NCBI GenBank assembly: GCA_900472625.1
Contig: UCIT01000028.1
Span: 1-64,000, forward strand
Direction of reading: 5' to 3'
DNA length: 64,000 bases
Origin: Hyphomicrobiales bacterium
Lineage (GTDB): Bacteria > Pseudomonadota > Alphaproteobacteria > Rhizobiales > Rhizobiaceae
A program made the translations under genes and the position numbers. Shown here piece after piece: positions 1 to 8,277 of the stretch. Each line of letters starts with the position of its first letter. The stretch's first letter is position 1. Under the pieces are notes generated by a model. That model was not told the DNA's origin. It saw nothing but the letters and a program-made list of their open reading frames with translations, and made no database searches.

Positions 1-115
1 GGCGCAGCACCCTTCGGCCGACGGGGTCCATCTGATCGACAACACCGACGCTTCGCTGCAGTTCGAGCTCGCCTTCATGCCACGGCGAAGCATGCGGTTC
101 CATACCTTCTGACAT
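1..115 (-). CDS. Pyridoxamine 5'-phosphate oxidase-like flavoprotein, N-terminal part only
   Basis: The gene runs off the left edge, so only about 38 residues are visible. The ATG at 115-113 is preceded by a perfect AGGAGG ribosome binding site (complement of 121-126). The start contains the PWHEGEL..QRSVGV pattern that I associate with the FMN-binding pyridoxamine-phosphate-oxidase-like family found beside GST genes. It lies just downstream of the GST gene on the same strand and probably shares its transcript. The family call rests on a short stretch and is moderate. Confidence 0.55.
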   Translation of the reverse strand, partial: MSEGMEPHASPWHEGELELQRSVGVVDQMDPVGRRVLR

Positions 116-165
116 TGTCGCCTCCTGAAGAATGGCCGCCGGTCATGTCCGGCCGCAATGTACCG

Positions 166-777
166 TCAGGCCGTAAGGCCAGCGGCGGTCTTGGGCATTT
201 CGACAAAACCGGGAAGAGCCTCGATCCGGGCCAGCCAGTGGCGCACGTCCGGATAAGGCGTCAGGTCCACATTGCCTTCCGGCGCAGCGACAATGTAGCT
301 GTAGAGCGCGACGTCGGCGATCGTGGGCTTGCTCCCAATGATGAACTGGTGATGCTCAAGCTCCTGGTTGATGAGCTTCAGGATTCGGTGAGCACGCGCA
401 ATGACTTCATCGGCACGGAAATCAGCGCCGAACACGGTGATCAATCTCGCCGCGCACGGCCCATAGGCGATTTCACCGGCGGCGACCGAAAGCCATTTTT
501 GAACCTTTGCAACGCTTTCGAGATCGTCCGGCAGCCAGTCCTTACGGCCAAGCTTCGTCGCGAGATAGACGAGGATTGCGTTGGAATCGTTCACGACAAC
601 GCCATCGTCATCGAGTACGGGCACCTGACCGAACGGGTTAAGCATCAGGTATTCCGGGGTCTTGTGAGCGCCATTGGGGATATCCACCTCGATTAATTCA
701 GCTTTCTGGCCGAGCAGCGAGAGAAACAAGACTGCCCGATGGGCATGTCCGGAAAGAGGGAGATGGTAGAGTTTCAT
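166..777 (-). CDS. Glutathione S-transferase family protein
   Basis: A 203-residue soluble protein with the two-domain GST layout. The thioredoxin-like N-terminal domain (about 1-78) carries the NPFGQVPVL loop with the cis-proline that contacts glutathione, followed by DSNAILVYLA, the glutathione-binding serine segment. The helical C-terminal domain (about 90-200) has the STIADV-type N-capping motif, here KPTIADVALY. Length is normal. Such enzymes conjugate or reduce small electrophiles with glutathione, but the substrate cannot be read from the sequence. The gene is divergent from the LysR gene at 896 and upstream of a PNPOx-like gene, so the LysR protein is its likely regulator. Confidence 0.9.
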   Translation of the reverse strand: MKLYHLPLSGHAHRAVLFLSLLGQKAELIEVDIPNGAHKTPEYLMLNPFGQVPVLDDDGVVVNDSNAILVYLATKLGRKDWLPDDLESVAKVQKWLSVAAGEIAYGPCAARLITVFGADFRADEVIARAHRILKLINQELEHHQFIIGSKPTIADVALYSYIVAAPEGNVDLTPYPDVRHWLARIEALPGFVEMPKTAAGLTA

Positions 778-895
778 GGTAGCACTCCGTGTTTATCAAC
801 GATCGTCTATAGTGTCGCCGCAACCCTACCGATCTCGAAAAATTTAGAGTAGATGTATCCCGTTGTAATCGACCTCTCACTTTTTGGAAGGCAAA

Positions 896-1813
896 ATGGA
901 TCGTATCGATGCGATGCGCGTACTTCTTAAGGTGATTGAAACCGGCAGTCTCTCGGCCGCCGCGAGATCGCTTCACACCCCGCTGCCAACTGTCAGTCGC
1001 AAAATTTCCGAATTGGAAAGGCTACTAGGAGCGCGATTGATAACCAGAACTAACCGCAGAATTCTCATAACGGACGCAGGCCAGCAGTACGTCAGCGCTG
1101 CAAGGGACATTTTGGACCGTATAGACGAGGCGGAGCGACGGGTAGCGGGGGAATATCTTTCGCCGAAAGGCGATCTCACGGTGACTGCTCCGATCGTGTT
1201 CGGCCGCTTGCACGTTCTGCCCGTGATTTCCGATTTTCTTAAAACGTTCCCCGCGATCGATATGAAGCTAACGCTCAACGATCGAAACAATAGTTTGGTG
1301 GAGGAACAAATAGACGTTGCTGTGCGTATCGGCGAACTGCGGGACACGAGCCTCATAGCGGCCCGGGTGGGGTTCGTGAGAAATGTTGTCTACGCCAGCC
1401 CAGATTACCTCAAGAGAAACTCTGAGCCAATCAATCCACGTGATTTGAGTGCTCACCAATGCATAGCTTTTGATACTCTAGCATCTCCTCATGCCTGGCC
1501 CTTCCGGGATGAAAGACAGATATTTTCCGTTGCAATTACGCCTCGTCTCTCGGTCAACACTGCCGAAGCCGCGATCGACGCTGCGGCTTCCGGCCTAGGC
1601 TTGACGCGGGTGATGTCCTATCAAGCCCGCATGTTGGTGGACCGAGGACTGCTAGTGCCGGTACTGGAAAGCTTTGAACTTCCTGCGTCGCCAGTCCAAT
1701 TGGTTTATCTGCCGAACAGTATTCTGCCGCTGAAGCTTCGCGTGTTCCTGGATTTCGCAGCACCGCGTCTCCGCGCGACACTAGGGTTGCAAGGAGGGAG
1801 AAACAATAGGTAA
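896..1813 (+). CDS. LysR family transcriptional regulator
   Basis: A 305-residue LysR-type regulator. The N-terminal winged helix-turn-helix (about residues 1-60) includes SLSAAARSLHTPLPTVSRKI, and a periplasmic-binding-like effector domain fills about 85-295. The track opens upstream at a TTG, but the ATG at 896 has a GGAAG Shine-Dalgarno at 886-890 and places the helix-turn-helix at the usual distance from the start. It is divergent from the GST gene across about 118 bp, the classical LysR arrangement, so it probably controls GST and itself. The inducer is unknown. Confidence 0.9.
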   Translation: MDRIDAMRVLLKVIETGSLSAAARSLHTPLPTVSRKISELERLLGARLITRTNRRILITDAGQQYVSAARDILDRIDEAERRVAGEYLSPKGDLTVTAPIVFGRLHVLPVISDFLKTFPAIDMKLTLNDRNNSLVEEQIDVAVRIGELRDTSLIAARVGFVRNVVYASPDYLKRNSEPINPRDLSAHQCIAFDTLASPHAWPFRDERQIFSVAITPRLSVNTAEAAIDAAASGLGLTRVMSYQARMLVDRGLLVPVLESFELPASPVQLVYLPNSILPLKLRVFLDFAAPRLRATLGLQGGRNNR

Positions 1814-2070
1814 TTTTGTTGCTTTCCAGTCTCAGCAACGTTTCACATAGCTGAAACATTGATCAGGCCAAACTTCTCCCCGGTAGTGCCCAGCGGGACG
1901 GACGGTATGTGCGGTAATTTCTTGCCTCCCTCCGGCATGCAGTGGAAGCACGGGCCGCCGACACTCGCCGCCCCCACTTCGCACCCGATAGCGTGGCCGG
2001 CTGCTAGATAGACGGAACAGTGCAAGTTTCGGTCTTAAGCCGCCTAACAATGTATATGTCTTGTGCCAGG

Positions 2071-3327
2071 TCATTGAATTAAAATTGCTCGGAAGTCATT
2101 GACGTTGGTCCCGGTGGGCCCGGGCTTAAACAGGCTACCGATTGCATTGAAAGCAGTCCAGGAATCGTTTTCGTCGAGCAAGATTCGTGCATCCAAGCCC
2201 CGGGCGGCAAGGTCTGCGGTCGTCTTGCCATCGGCGAACGCACCGGCGTTGTCCTCGGACCCGTCGACCCCATCGGTGTCGGCCGCTAGCGCCGTGATCG
2301 CGCCGGCCCCCGCAATGCCCCTGGCAAAGGCTAGCAGAAATTCGCTGTTACGTCCGCCCCTGCCATTTCCGCGCAACGTGACTGTTGTCTCACCTCCTGA
2401 AAGGAGAACGATCGGCCGGTCGAGACCTTGGGTGCCTCTCTCAATCTGCAACGAAATTGCAGCGTGGAAAGCCCCCGCCTCTCGCGCCTCGCCCTCGATT
2501 GAATCCGATAGGACCAGTGCATTGACACCCATACGTCGAGCGGCTTCCGCTGCTGCATTCAACGACACACCGTTGGAAGCGATGATGTGCACGCGGTTGC
2601 CAGAAAACCTTGGGTCGTCGGGCGATGGGGCGCCTTCAAAAGCTTCCAAGAAGCCCTTGATCTGCGACGGAACCTCGATCCGGTACTGATCGATTGCTCG
2701 CAAAGCATCCGATGAAGTGCCCCCGTCGGCAATTGTTGGTCCGGACGCGACGAGCGCGGGATCATCTCCCGGGATGTCGGATACGACAAGACTGACGATC
2801 CTGGCCGGGTAAGCTGCCAAGGCAAGTCTTCCTCCCTTGATTTGCGAGAACTGCTTACGAATGAGATTCATCGCGGAAATCGGTGCGCCTGAGCGAAGCA
2901 GAGCAGCGTTTAATGCTATCTCATCATCGAGGCTGAAGCCGGTCGGTGGAGCCGGAAGAAGGGCGGAGCCGCCACCACATACGAGAGCGATCACTAGATC
3001 GTCGCTGCTGAGATCCCCTACTCGTTCATGGATGCGCTGCGCCGCCGCCAATCCCGCTTGATCGGGAATGGGGTGGGCAGCTTCCAACACCTCGATCATT
3101 TTACAGTTGGCAGCATAACCGTACCGGGTAACGACCGTGCCTTCGAGCGTGCCTTGCCAGACCTTTTCCAGCGCTTGCGCAAGCTGGGCAGCGCCCTTGC
3201 CGGCTCCAACCACTATCGTTCGGCCCTTTGGCGCTTCAGGCAGGAATGATTTTATGGCCTTCAATGGATCTGCGGCGGCCACTGCGGCATCAAAAAGGGA
3301 CGTCAAAAACTGTTTCGGTTCAAGCAT
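2071..3327 (-). CDS. ttuD: Glycerate 2-kinase (TtuD/GckA type, MOFRL family)
   Basis: A 418-residue MOFRL-family glycerate kinase, formerly annotated as hydroxypyruvate reductase TtuD. It phosphorylates D-glycerate to 2-phosphoglycerate with ATP. The N-terminal DUF4147 domain has GAGKGA (41-46) and CGGGSALLPAP (117-127); the C-terminal MOFRL domain has SGGETTV (310-316), GRGGRN (322-327) and DTDGVDGSEDNAG (350-362). I chose the ATG at 3327 because the upstream DUF4432 reading frame ends in the overlapping ATGCTTGA, which suggests translational coupling; an ATG 12 bases earlier is possible. It is last in a leftward operon and would funnel glycerate made by the neighbouring aldolase and dehydrogenase into central metabolism. 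Confidence 0.85.
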   Translation of the reverse strand: MLEPKQFLTSLFDAAVAAADPLKAIKSFLPEAPKGRTIVVGAGKGAAQLAQALEKVWQGTLEGTVVTRYGYAANCKMIEVLEAAHPIPDQAGLAAAQRIHERVGDLSSDDLVIALVCGGGSALLPAPPTGFSLDDEIALNAALLRSGAPISAMNLIRKQFSQIKGGRLALAAYPARIVSLVVSDIPGDDPALVASGPTIADGGTSSDALRAIDQYRIEVPSQIKGFLEAFEGAPSPDDPRFSGNRVHIIASNGVSLNAAAEAARRMGVNALVLSDSIEGEAREAGAFHAAISLQIERGTQGLDRPIVLLSGGETTVTLRGNGRGGRNSEFLLAFARGIAGAGAITALAADTDGVDGSEDNAGAFADGKTTADLAARGLDARILLDENDSWTAFNAIGSLFKPGPTGTNVNDFRAILIQ

Positions 3328-3469
3328 GGCTCTCGTCATCCAATTCTTGGAAAGGGGGGCGACTGCTCCTTGGCGAGGATGAAGCAGCAATTCGAGCAAC
3401 GTTGAGGTTCAACTGATAAGAGCGTGTCTCGCCAGTCGCAATCTGGGGCCTTTCGGCGCCACCATCATC

Positions 3470-4363
3470 TTATGAGGGTTCGATTCCGAGCACGAAAACC
3501 CCAGACTGATACGCCCTCCAAACAAACAGGTGTGGAAGCTGTTGCCTGGAATATGACAGCGTGACCTGTATTCCGATTTTGGCGTTTGCGACTGCGATGT
3601 GGACATATTCAGATGAGGCCCCCGGCCTAATGAGATCTACACGCTCGCCGAAATCATCCACCGGCATGCGCGGCAGCGCATGAAATTCATTAAGAAATGC
3701 TTGATCCAGCCCGTGCAGCGTTGTCGCATCATCCAGAAACGGGTAACCGAGGTTGAGGTGGTAGAGAACCGCGTGATCTGTCGGCCGAAAATCTTGATTA
3801 GTCACCAGATCGTCGATCCTTTTCGTCCCGCCGAAAATCGAAAGGCTGATCCGCCGCCGAAGCTCCAGGATCTCTCCAAACAGAGTCGCTTGCCGGATCA
3901 GGCCCTCACACCAAACCCTTTCGCCCGCCTGATCGATTCCGTAGCCAAGCAGGCGCGCCCGCTCGGTGCCTATCCTGCCATGCAAGGGCCGACGTACCGA
4001 GGTAAGGTGAGGATGCTTTAGGGAGGCGACGTCGGTAGAAACGGGAGGCCCGAAATGATCGAGCCCGCAGGTCGCAAGCGCACCGTCAACATTTCGCAAG
4101 AACGCCCATCCCTCCTGCGAGCTCGGTTCCTGGGCTGGAAATCTCAGCTGGTTCGGCGAACGCCAACCGATATTAACGCCCCGAAACGAGAATTCTGATA
4201 GATCAAAGCCGCGATCAACGGCGACTTCGTAGGCAACACCTTCGGCGTTTCGGGCAATCAACAGGCGTTGTCCTCGCCCCGGTCCATCCTCAAGAGTGAC
4301 GAGCCTGATATCGGCAATGCCCCTGAGGTCCGGCGTCCGACGACGCATTTCCTTCAGATCCAT
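3470..4363 (-). CDS. DUF4432 family protein (aldose-1-epimerase-like), C-terminus cut by an in-frame TAA
   Basis: The 297 residues match the galactose-mutarotase-like DUF4432 family, which is found in carbohydrate operons and has no firmly assigned reaction. Visible family features are VAVDRGFDLSEFSFRG near residues 47-62, the CGLDHFGPP segment near 99, and FVWRAYQSGVFVLGIEPS at the end. Full-length members are about 340 residues. The same frame continues past the TAA (3470-3472) with a family-like tail, including GETRSYQLNLNV, to a TGA at 3320-3322, giving 347 codons and overlapping the kinase start. The gene therefore looks interrupted by one nonsense mutation near its end. It sits 36 bp after the restored end of the isomerase gene. 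Confidence 0.7.
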   Translation of the reverse strand: MDLKEMRRRTPDLRGIADIRLVTLEDGPGRGQRLLIARNAEGVAYEVAVDRGFDLSEFSFRGVNIGWRSPNQLRFPAQEPSSQEGWAFLRNVDGALATCGLDHFGPPVSTDVASLKHPHLTSVRRPLHGRIGTERARLLGYGIDQAGERVWCEGLIRQATLFGEILELRRRISLSIFGGTKRIDDLVTNQDFRPTDHAVLYHLNLGYPFLDDATTLHGLDQAFLNEFHALPRMPVDDFGERVDLIRPGASSEYVHIAVANAKIGIQVTLSYSRQQLPHLFVWRAYQSGVFVLGIEPS

Positions 4364-4399
4364 GATGCAATTCCTTGAGATCGCGAGTGCATCACCAAA

Positions 4400-5064
4400 T
4401 CAACCGACAGCACGCAGCTCGTGCCACAAAGGACTGACCGGCTGCGCGTCTTCTTCGATCTTCGAGAAGCGTCCAACATCGTCGGAGAAAAAGTTGTCGT
4501 TTTGATCGCCATTGACTTGACTGACCTCCAAGCCAGAACGGGGCCGTGGCCCGGTTCGCCGTAAAAGCGATGTGCTATACCGCGCTCTACCGTGACACTC
4601 TGGCCTGGCCTTAAGCGGAGAGGCTCGCGCGCTGCTAGCGCGATTGGTATCCCATCACTGCGCACTGTGATCGGCTCGTCGATATGAGACGGGTTTATGA
4701 ATTCGATCATCAAGTTGCCGCCGGCGCAATTGATGATGTCTTCGAGTTTGACCTTGTGATGGTGGAAAGGCGTTTCTTGCCCTTCGTTCACGACGAGCAT
4801 CTTTTCCGCATACGGCCGCTCATGGGACCGACCCTGTATGCCGTTGCGCAGGCAAAATAGCACGAGACCGCGCCGCGCAAAGTCTCCTGAACCGAAATCG
4901 GTGATGTCCCAGCCCATGTGCCGTTCGTGGAGGTAGCTGGCAACGTCTGCCCTACCCTCGTAATCCCCGATCGACCAATCCGCCCATTCCGGGAGGACGC
5001 GCGCATGACTGGCAGCGAAACCCTTGGCAAACTCAATTTGTCTGTTGATGTCTGAACGGCGCAC
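4400..5064 (-). pseudogene. D-lyxose/D-mannose isomerase family cupin, frameshifted near the C-terminus
   Basis: The first about 175 residues belong to the cupin-type D-lyxose ketol-isomerase family. The metal-binding cupin is visible as TPFHHHKVKLEDIINCAGG, and the second half as GQSVTVERGIAHRFYGEPGHGPVL. After GPVL the open frame turns into basic nonsense (RSVKSMAIK and on) and overlaps the next gene, while the neighbouring frame reads EVSQVNGDQNDNFF, then VGRFSKIEEDAQP and WHELRAVG before a stop at 4400-4402. That is the expected family tail, so a 1-nt indel lies at about 4525-4540. If the shift is real the last about 45 residues are wrong; if it is a sequencing error the enzyme is intact. 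Confidence 0.75.
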
Positions 5065-5121
5065 GTATTCCTCCAGTCGACCATGCGGGGCAACCGACCG
5101 CCCGCGTTGACCCGCAATTCG

Positions 5122-5871
5122 TTACTGTTTGTCCGGATCGATAGTTTGAGACAGGTGCCTCAGTCCGTTGTTCATCTGCCGGCTCACCAGATACGCGTAG
5201 GCAAGGCGATCTCGCTGCCGCAGGGCCTCAACCAGCTCTGCGTGCGTCGCGTGAACATCCGATTTGACGGTTCTCACGGACTTGCCGATCCGCATAATGT
5301 CTTCAATTACCGGCCTCAGCATGCGGTAGGTCGCGAGAACGGTCCTATTACCCCCAAGTTCAACCAAGGCATCATGAAAATCGAAATCCGCGCGAACGAG
5401 ATCATCTATCTCTCGCAGGTTCAGGATCCGGTCGTTGACGGCATCCAGAGCGTCAAGATCTGCTTCCGACGCATGCGTTATGATATGTTCGCCAACCCCG
5501 GTCTCGACGATGCGCCGAAACCCTTGGACGTCGCGAAAACCTTCGGCTGAGACGACGCCGCGATGAAATGACAAGAGCCTGCGTACGGCTTCAGCATGAC
5601 CGTCAGCCACAATCGCCCCGCTTTTCGGCCTTGTCTCGACCAGCCCAAAGGCGCGCAGTACGACCAGCGCTTCGCGCACCGTGTTCCGAGAGGCGCCAAG
5701 GGACGCGCAAAGTTCACGTTCCGTAGGGAACGAATCGCCGACCTGCAGGCCGCGCGAACTCACCAGGTCACGAATGTCGTCGACCAACCGGTTCACGACC
5801 GAGCGGCCATGGGGGAATTCTGGGGACTTGGTGGTGCGGGCGCGTTTTTCTCTCATATCACACATATGCAT
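5122..5871 (-). CDS. GntR family (FCD/FadR subfamily) transcriptional regulator
   Basis: A 249-residue regulator. The winged helix (about 20-90) contains GDSFPTERELCASLGASRNTVREAL and the wing RPKSGAIVA; an all-helical FCD ligand domain follows (about 100-240). FCD proteins usually bind carboxylate or sugar-acid ligands. The gene is divergent from the ABC transporter operon starting at 6119, and three copies of a TKGTTGGRCCARA-like site lie in the shared intergenic region, one of them touching its own start, which suggests autorepression. ATGs at 5871, 5865 and 5856 are all possible and none has a good Shine-Dalgarno. Confidence 0.9.
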   Translation of the reverse strand: MHMCDMREKRARTTKSPEFPHGRSVVNRLVDDIRDLVSSRGLQVGDSFPTERELCASLGASRNTVREALVVLRAFGLVETRPKSGAIVADGHAEAVRRLLSFHRGVVSAEGFRDVQGFRRIVETGVGEHIITHASEADLDALDAVNDRILNLREIDDLVRADFDFHDALVELGGNRTVLATYRMLRPVIEDIMRIGKSVRTVKSDVHATHAELVEALRQRDRLAYAYLVSRQMNNGLRHLSQTIDPDKQ

Positions 5872-5872
5872 A

Positions 5873-5911
5873 TCTGGTTGGGCCAGATCAATTCCTTTTG
5901 GTCCAACCAGA
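5873..5911. promoter_or_regulatory. Probable GntR operator pair (inverted 9-bp arms)
   Basis: TCTGGTTGG at 5873-5881 and CCAACCAGA at 5903-5911 form a perfect inverted repeat. Each arm extends into a 13-nt unit: TGGTTGGGCCAGA at 5875-5887 on the plus strand and TGGTTGGACCAAA on the minus strand (5897-5909). The pair sits immediately upstream of the divergent GntR start. The link to this regulator is inferred from position and copy number. Confidence 0.6.
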
Positions 5912-6055
5912 CTAAAATTATTTGCTCATCCTCATTGATTTCGAGGCGTAAAAAGGGTAGCTCTGTCGAAATTGGCCCAACAAAAGGCCTTGGCGGGGGC
6001 ACTTCAGCCTCGTGATGGTCGCGCTGTTATCGAAAAGATAGCGTGCCGCCTCATG

Positions 6056-6068
6056 TTGTTGGACCAGA
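6056..6068 (+). promoter_or_regulatory. Third copy of the putative GntR operator
   Basis: TTGTTGGACCAGA matches the two upstream 13-mers at 11 of 13 positions or better, allowing R and K ambiguity. It lies 50 bp before the first permease start, where binding could block transcription of the transport operon. Confidence 0.5.
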
Positions 6069-6118
6069 ATGTTTGGGTTCCGTGAGAACGCGTCTGATGC
6101 GCTGCGCAGGTAATAAGT

Positions 6119-6787
6119 ATGTACAGTTTCAATTTCGCCCCTGTTTTCGAACACTTTGATCAATTGCTCCAAGGCGCACTTCTGACGATACAGCTCACAG
6201 TCGGCGGCATTCTCTTCGGCACGCTGATCGCGGTTCCAACTGCCGCAGCCAAAATATATGGCGCTGCTCCTCTGCGCTGGGTGGCCAATACCTATATTGA
6301 GGTGGTAAGAAACACGCCGTTTCTCGTGCAGATTTTTTTCGTCTATTTCGCGCTGCCGACGATGGGCCTCAAGTTCGATCCGAATTCGGCGGCCCTCGTC
6401 GCCCTTGCCATCAACGTGGGCGCTTACTCAGCAGAAATCATTCGCGCCGGCATCCAGGCAATAAGCCCGGGCCAGCTAGAAGCTGGCACGGCACTCGCCC
6501 TGACAAAATTTCAGGTCTTCCGATACATTATTTTCAAGCCAGCGATCCGGACAATCTATCCCGCACTGACAAGTCAGTTCATCTATCTAATGCTGACGTC
6601 GAGCGTCGTATCGGTCATATCGGCAACAGATCTTGCCGCCGCAGGCAATAATATTCAGCTGAACACCTTTGCGGCATTTGAAGTTTATCTGGTGGTGACG
6701 GCCATCTACTTCGTGCTTTCGCTGGGCATGTCACTTTTATTCGACGTCTTCGGCCGTTGGGCTTTCAAATATCCGCTGGCGAGGTAG
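6119..6787 (+). CDS. Amino-acid-type ABC transporter permease (first)
   Basis: A 222-residue inner-membrane permease of the HisM/GlnP family with about five transmembrane helices. The cytoplasmic coupling loop is seen as RAGIQAISPGQLEAGTALALT (the EAA-like motif, about residues 106-126). FFVYFALPTMGL and the RNTPFLVQIFF signature of polar amino acid permeases are present. It is the first gene of a four-gene transporter set (permease, permease, binding protein, ATPase) and ends 4 bp before the second permease. Despite the family name, members can carry organic acids or opine-like compounds; the neighbours suggest a carboxylic acid. Confidence 0.9.
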   Translation: MYSFNFAPVFEHFDQLLQGALLTIQLTVGGILFGTLIAVPTAAAKIYGAAPLRWVANTYIEVVRNTPFLVQIFFVYFALPTMGLKFDPNSAALVALAINVGAYSAEIIRAGIQAISPGQLEAGTALALTKFQVFRYIIFKPAIRTIYPALTSQFIYLMLTSSVVSVISATDLAAAGNNIQLNTFAAFEVYLVVTAIYFVLSLGMSLLFDVFGRWAFKYPLAR

Positions 6788-6791
6788 ATCG

Positions 6792-7454
6792 ATGTTTCGA
6801 ACTTTTGGTTTCGAAGAATTCTGGTTTATCGTTTCCGCGCTCCGTTGGACGCTGGCCCTGACAGCAATCGCATTCGCTGGCGGAATGATTGGCGGCATCG
6901 CATTGGCGCTAGCAAGAAACTCGTCTGTGGCCCCGCTGCGCTACCTCTCATTGTCAATCATTCGAGTGTTCCAGGGCACGCCGCTGTTAATGCAGATCTT
7001 CTTGGTGTTCTTCGGGCTGAACCTGTTCGGCGTAAAGATCGATCCATGGTTCGCCGCATCCGTGGCGTTCACCCTGCACGCTAGCGCGTTCCTCGGAGAG
7101 ATCTGGCGGGGTTGCATCGAGGCGGTTCCCCGGGGCCAGGCCGAAGCCAGCTGGGCACTCGGATTGAAATACCGCGATCGCATGATGTCGGTGATCCTGC
7201 CTCAGGCCGCACGGGTCGCCGTGGCGCCCACCGCTGGATTTCTGGTCCAGCTTCTCAAGGGGACATCCCTCGCCTCGATTATCGGCTTCATCGAGATCAC
7301 CCGCGCGGGTCAGGTAGTCAACAACCTGACCTTCCAGCCCCTGATCGTCTTTTCAACCGTAGCCGCGCTGTATTTCGTGCTTTGCTGGCCATTGTCCCTT
7401 TTGGCCAGGCGCATGGAGCTGCGGTTTTCGAAGGCATCAACTAAATTATCGTGA
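6792..7454 (+). CDS. Amino-acid-type ABC transporter permease (second)
   Basis: A 220-residue permease of the same HisM/GlnP family as its upstream neighbour, with which it would form the heterodimeric channel. VFQGTPLLMQIFLVFFGL is the family signature, and WRGCIEAVPRGQAEASWALGL is the ATPase-coupling loop (about residues 108-128). The start codon follows the previous stop by 4 bp, and the GAGG just before that stop serves as ribosome binding site, so the two are translationally linked. Confidence 0.9.
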   Translation: MFRTFGFEEFWFIVSALRWTLALTAIAFAGGMIGGIALALARNSSVAPLRYLSLSIIRVFQGTPLLMQIFLVFFGLNLFGVKIDPWFAASVAFTLHASAFLGEIWRGCIEAVPRGQAEASWALGLKYRDRMMSVILPQAARVAVAPTAGFLVQLLKGTSLASIIGFIEITRAGQVVNNLTFQPLIVFSTVAALYFVLCWPLSLLARRMELRFSKASTKLS

Positions 7455-7476
7455 GCTCAAAAGGAGGAGAGCGACT

Positions 7477-8277
7477 ATGAACTTTATGAAAACTTTGGCC
7501 ATCGCGGCGACATGCCTTACAGCGATGCTGGTCGGGCAGTCCGCCCACGCGCAGACGGTCGAGGAGCTACAGAAGCGAGGGGTGGTCAAGATTGGAACGC
7601 CGCTCGATTTCCCGCCATTCGGCTCGATCGATCTGCAAGGCAATCCCATCGGCTACGACGTGGATGTCGCTAAGCGGCTGGCGGAAAAGCTTGGGGTCAA
7701 GGTTGAGATCACGCCGGTCAGCGGCCCAAACCGTATCCCCTATCTGCAGTCCAACCAACTTGACATCATAATCTCGCAGATGGGGGTAACCCCTGAGCGC
7801 GCCAAGCAGGTCTCGTTCACACAAGCCTATGCCGGCATCGAGATTGTTGTCTATGGTGATAAGAGCGTCCAAGTAAAGTCTGCCAGTGACTTGAACGGCA
7901 AGAGGATCGGCTTGGTACGCGCATCAACCCAGGATGGGGCGCTTGTATCTGCTGCTCCCGCCGAAACGAAAATTCAGCGCTTCGACGACGACGCGACCGT
8001 TGTTCAGGCGCTGTTATCCGGCCAGACACAATTGCTGGCAGCGTCTTCGATCGCCGCATCGCAAATCGACAAAAGGGCGCCAGGCCGGTTCGACGTGAAG
8101 TTCAAGCTTCCGTATCGACAGCGTCAGGCCATCGCAATTCGCCCGGGCAATGACGAACTTCTCGCGTACATCAATAAGTTTATCAGCGAGATGAAGGACA
8201 ACGGCGAGCTGGAGGCGCTCTCGCAAAAATGGGTCGGCCAGCCGCTGCCAGACTTTGTGATGAAGGACCGGCCGTGA
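7477..8277 (+). CDS. ABC transporter substrate-binding protein (SBP_bac_3)
   Basis: A 266-residue periplasmic binding protein. The N-terminus is a Sec signal peptide with probable cleavage after SAHA (residue 25). The SBP_bac_3 fold starts with GVVKIGTPLDFPPFG and GYDVDVAKRLAEKLGVKVE, and the hinge segment ISQMGVTPERAKQVSFTQAY is typical. A strong AAAGGAGG ribosome binding site precedes the ATG. This subunit sets substrate specificity for the transporter, but the ligand cannot be named. Confidence 0.9.
   Translation: MNFMKTLAIAATCLTAMLVGQSAHAQTVEELQKRGVVKIGTPLDFPPFGSIDLQGNPIGYDVDVAKRLAEKLGVKVEITPVSGPNRIPYLQSNQLDIIISQMGVTPERAKQVSFTQAYAGIEIVVYGDKSVQVKSASDLNGKRIGLVRASTQDGALVSAAPAETKIQRFDDDATVVQALLSGQTQLLAASSIAASQIDKRAPGRFDVKFKLPYRQRQAIAIRPGNDELLAYINKFISEMKDNGELEALSQKWVGQPLPDFVMKDRP

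Noticed and set aside
778..895. LysR box in the GST/LysR intergenic region (CTC-N10-GAG at 834-849)
   Set aside because: Arms are only 3 bp and spacing does not fit T-N11-A, so I could not support a specific site.
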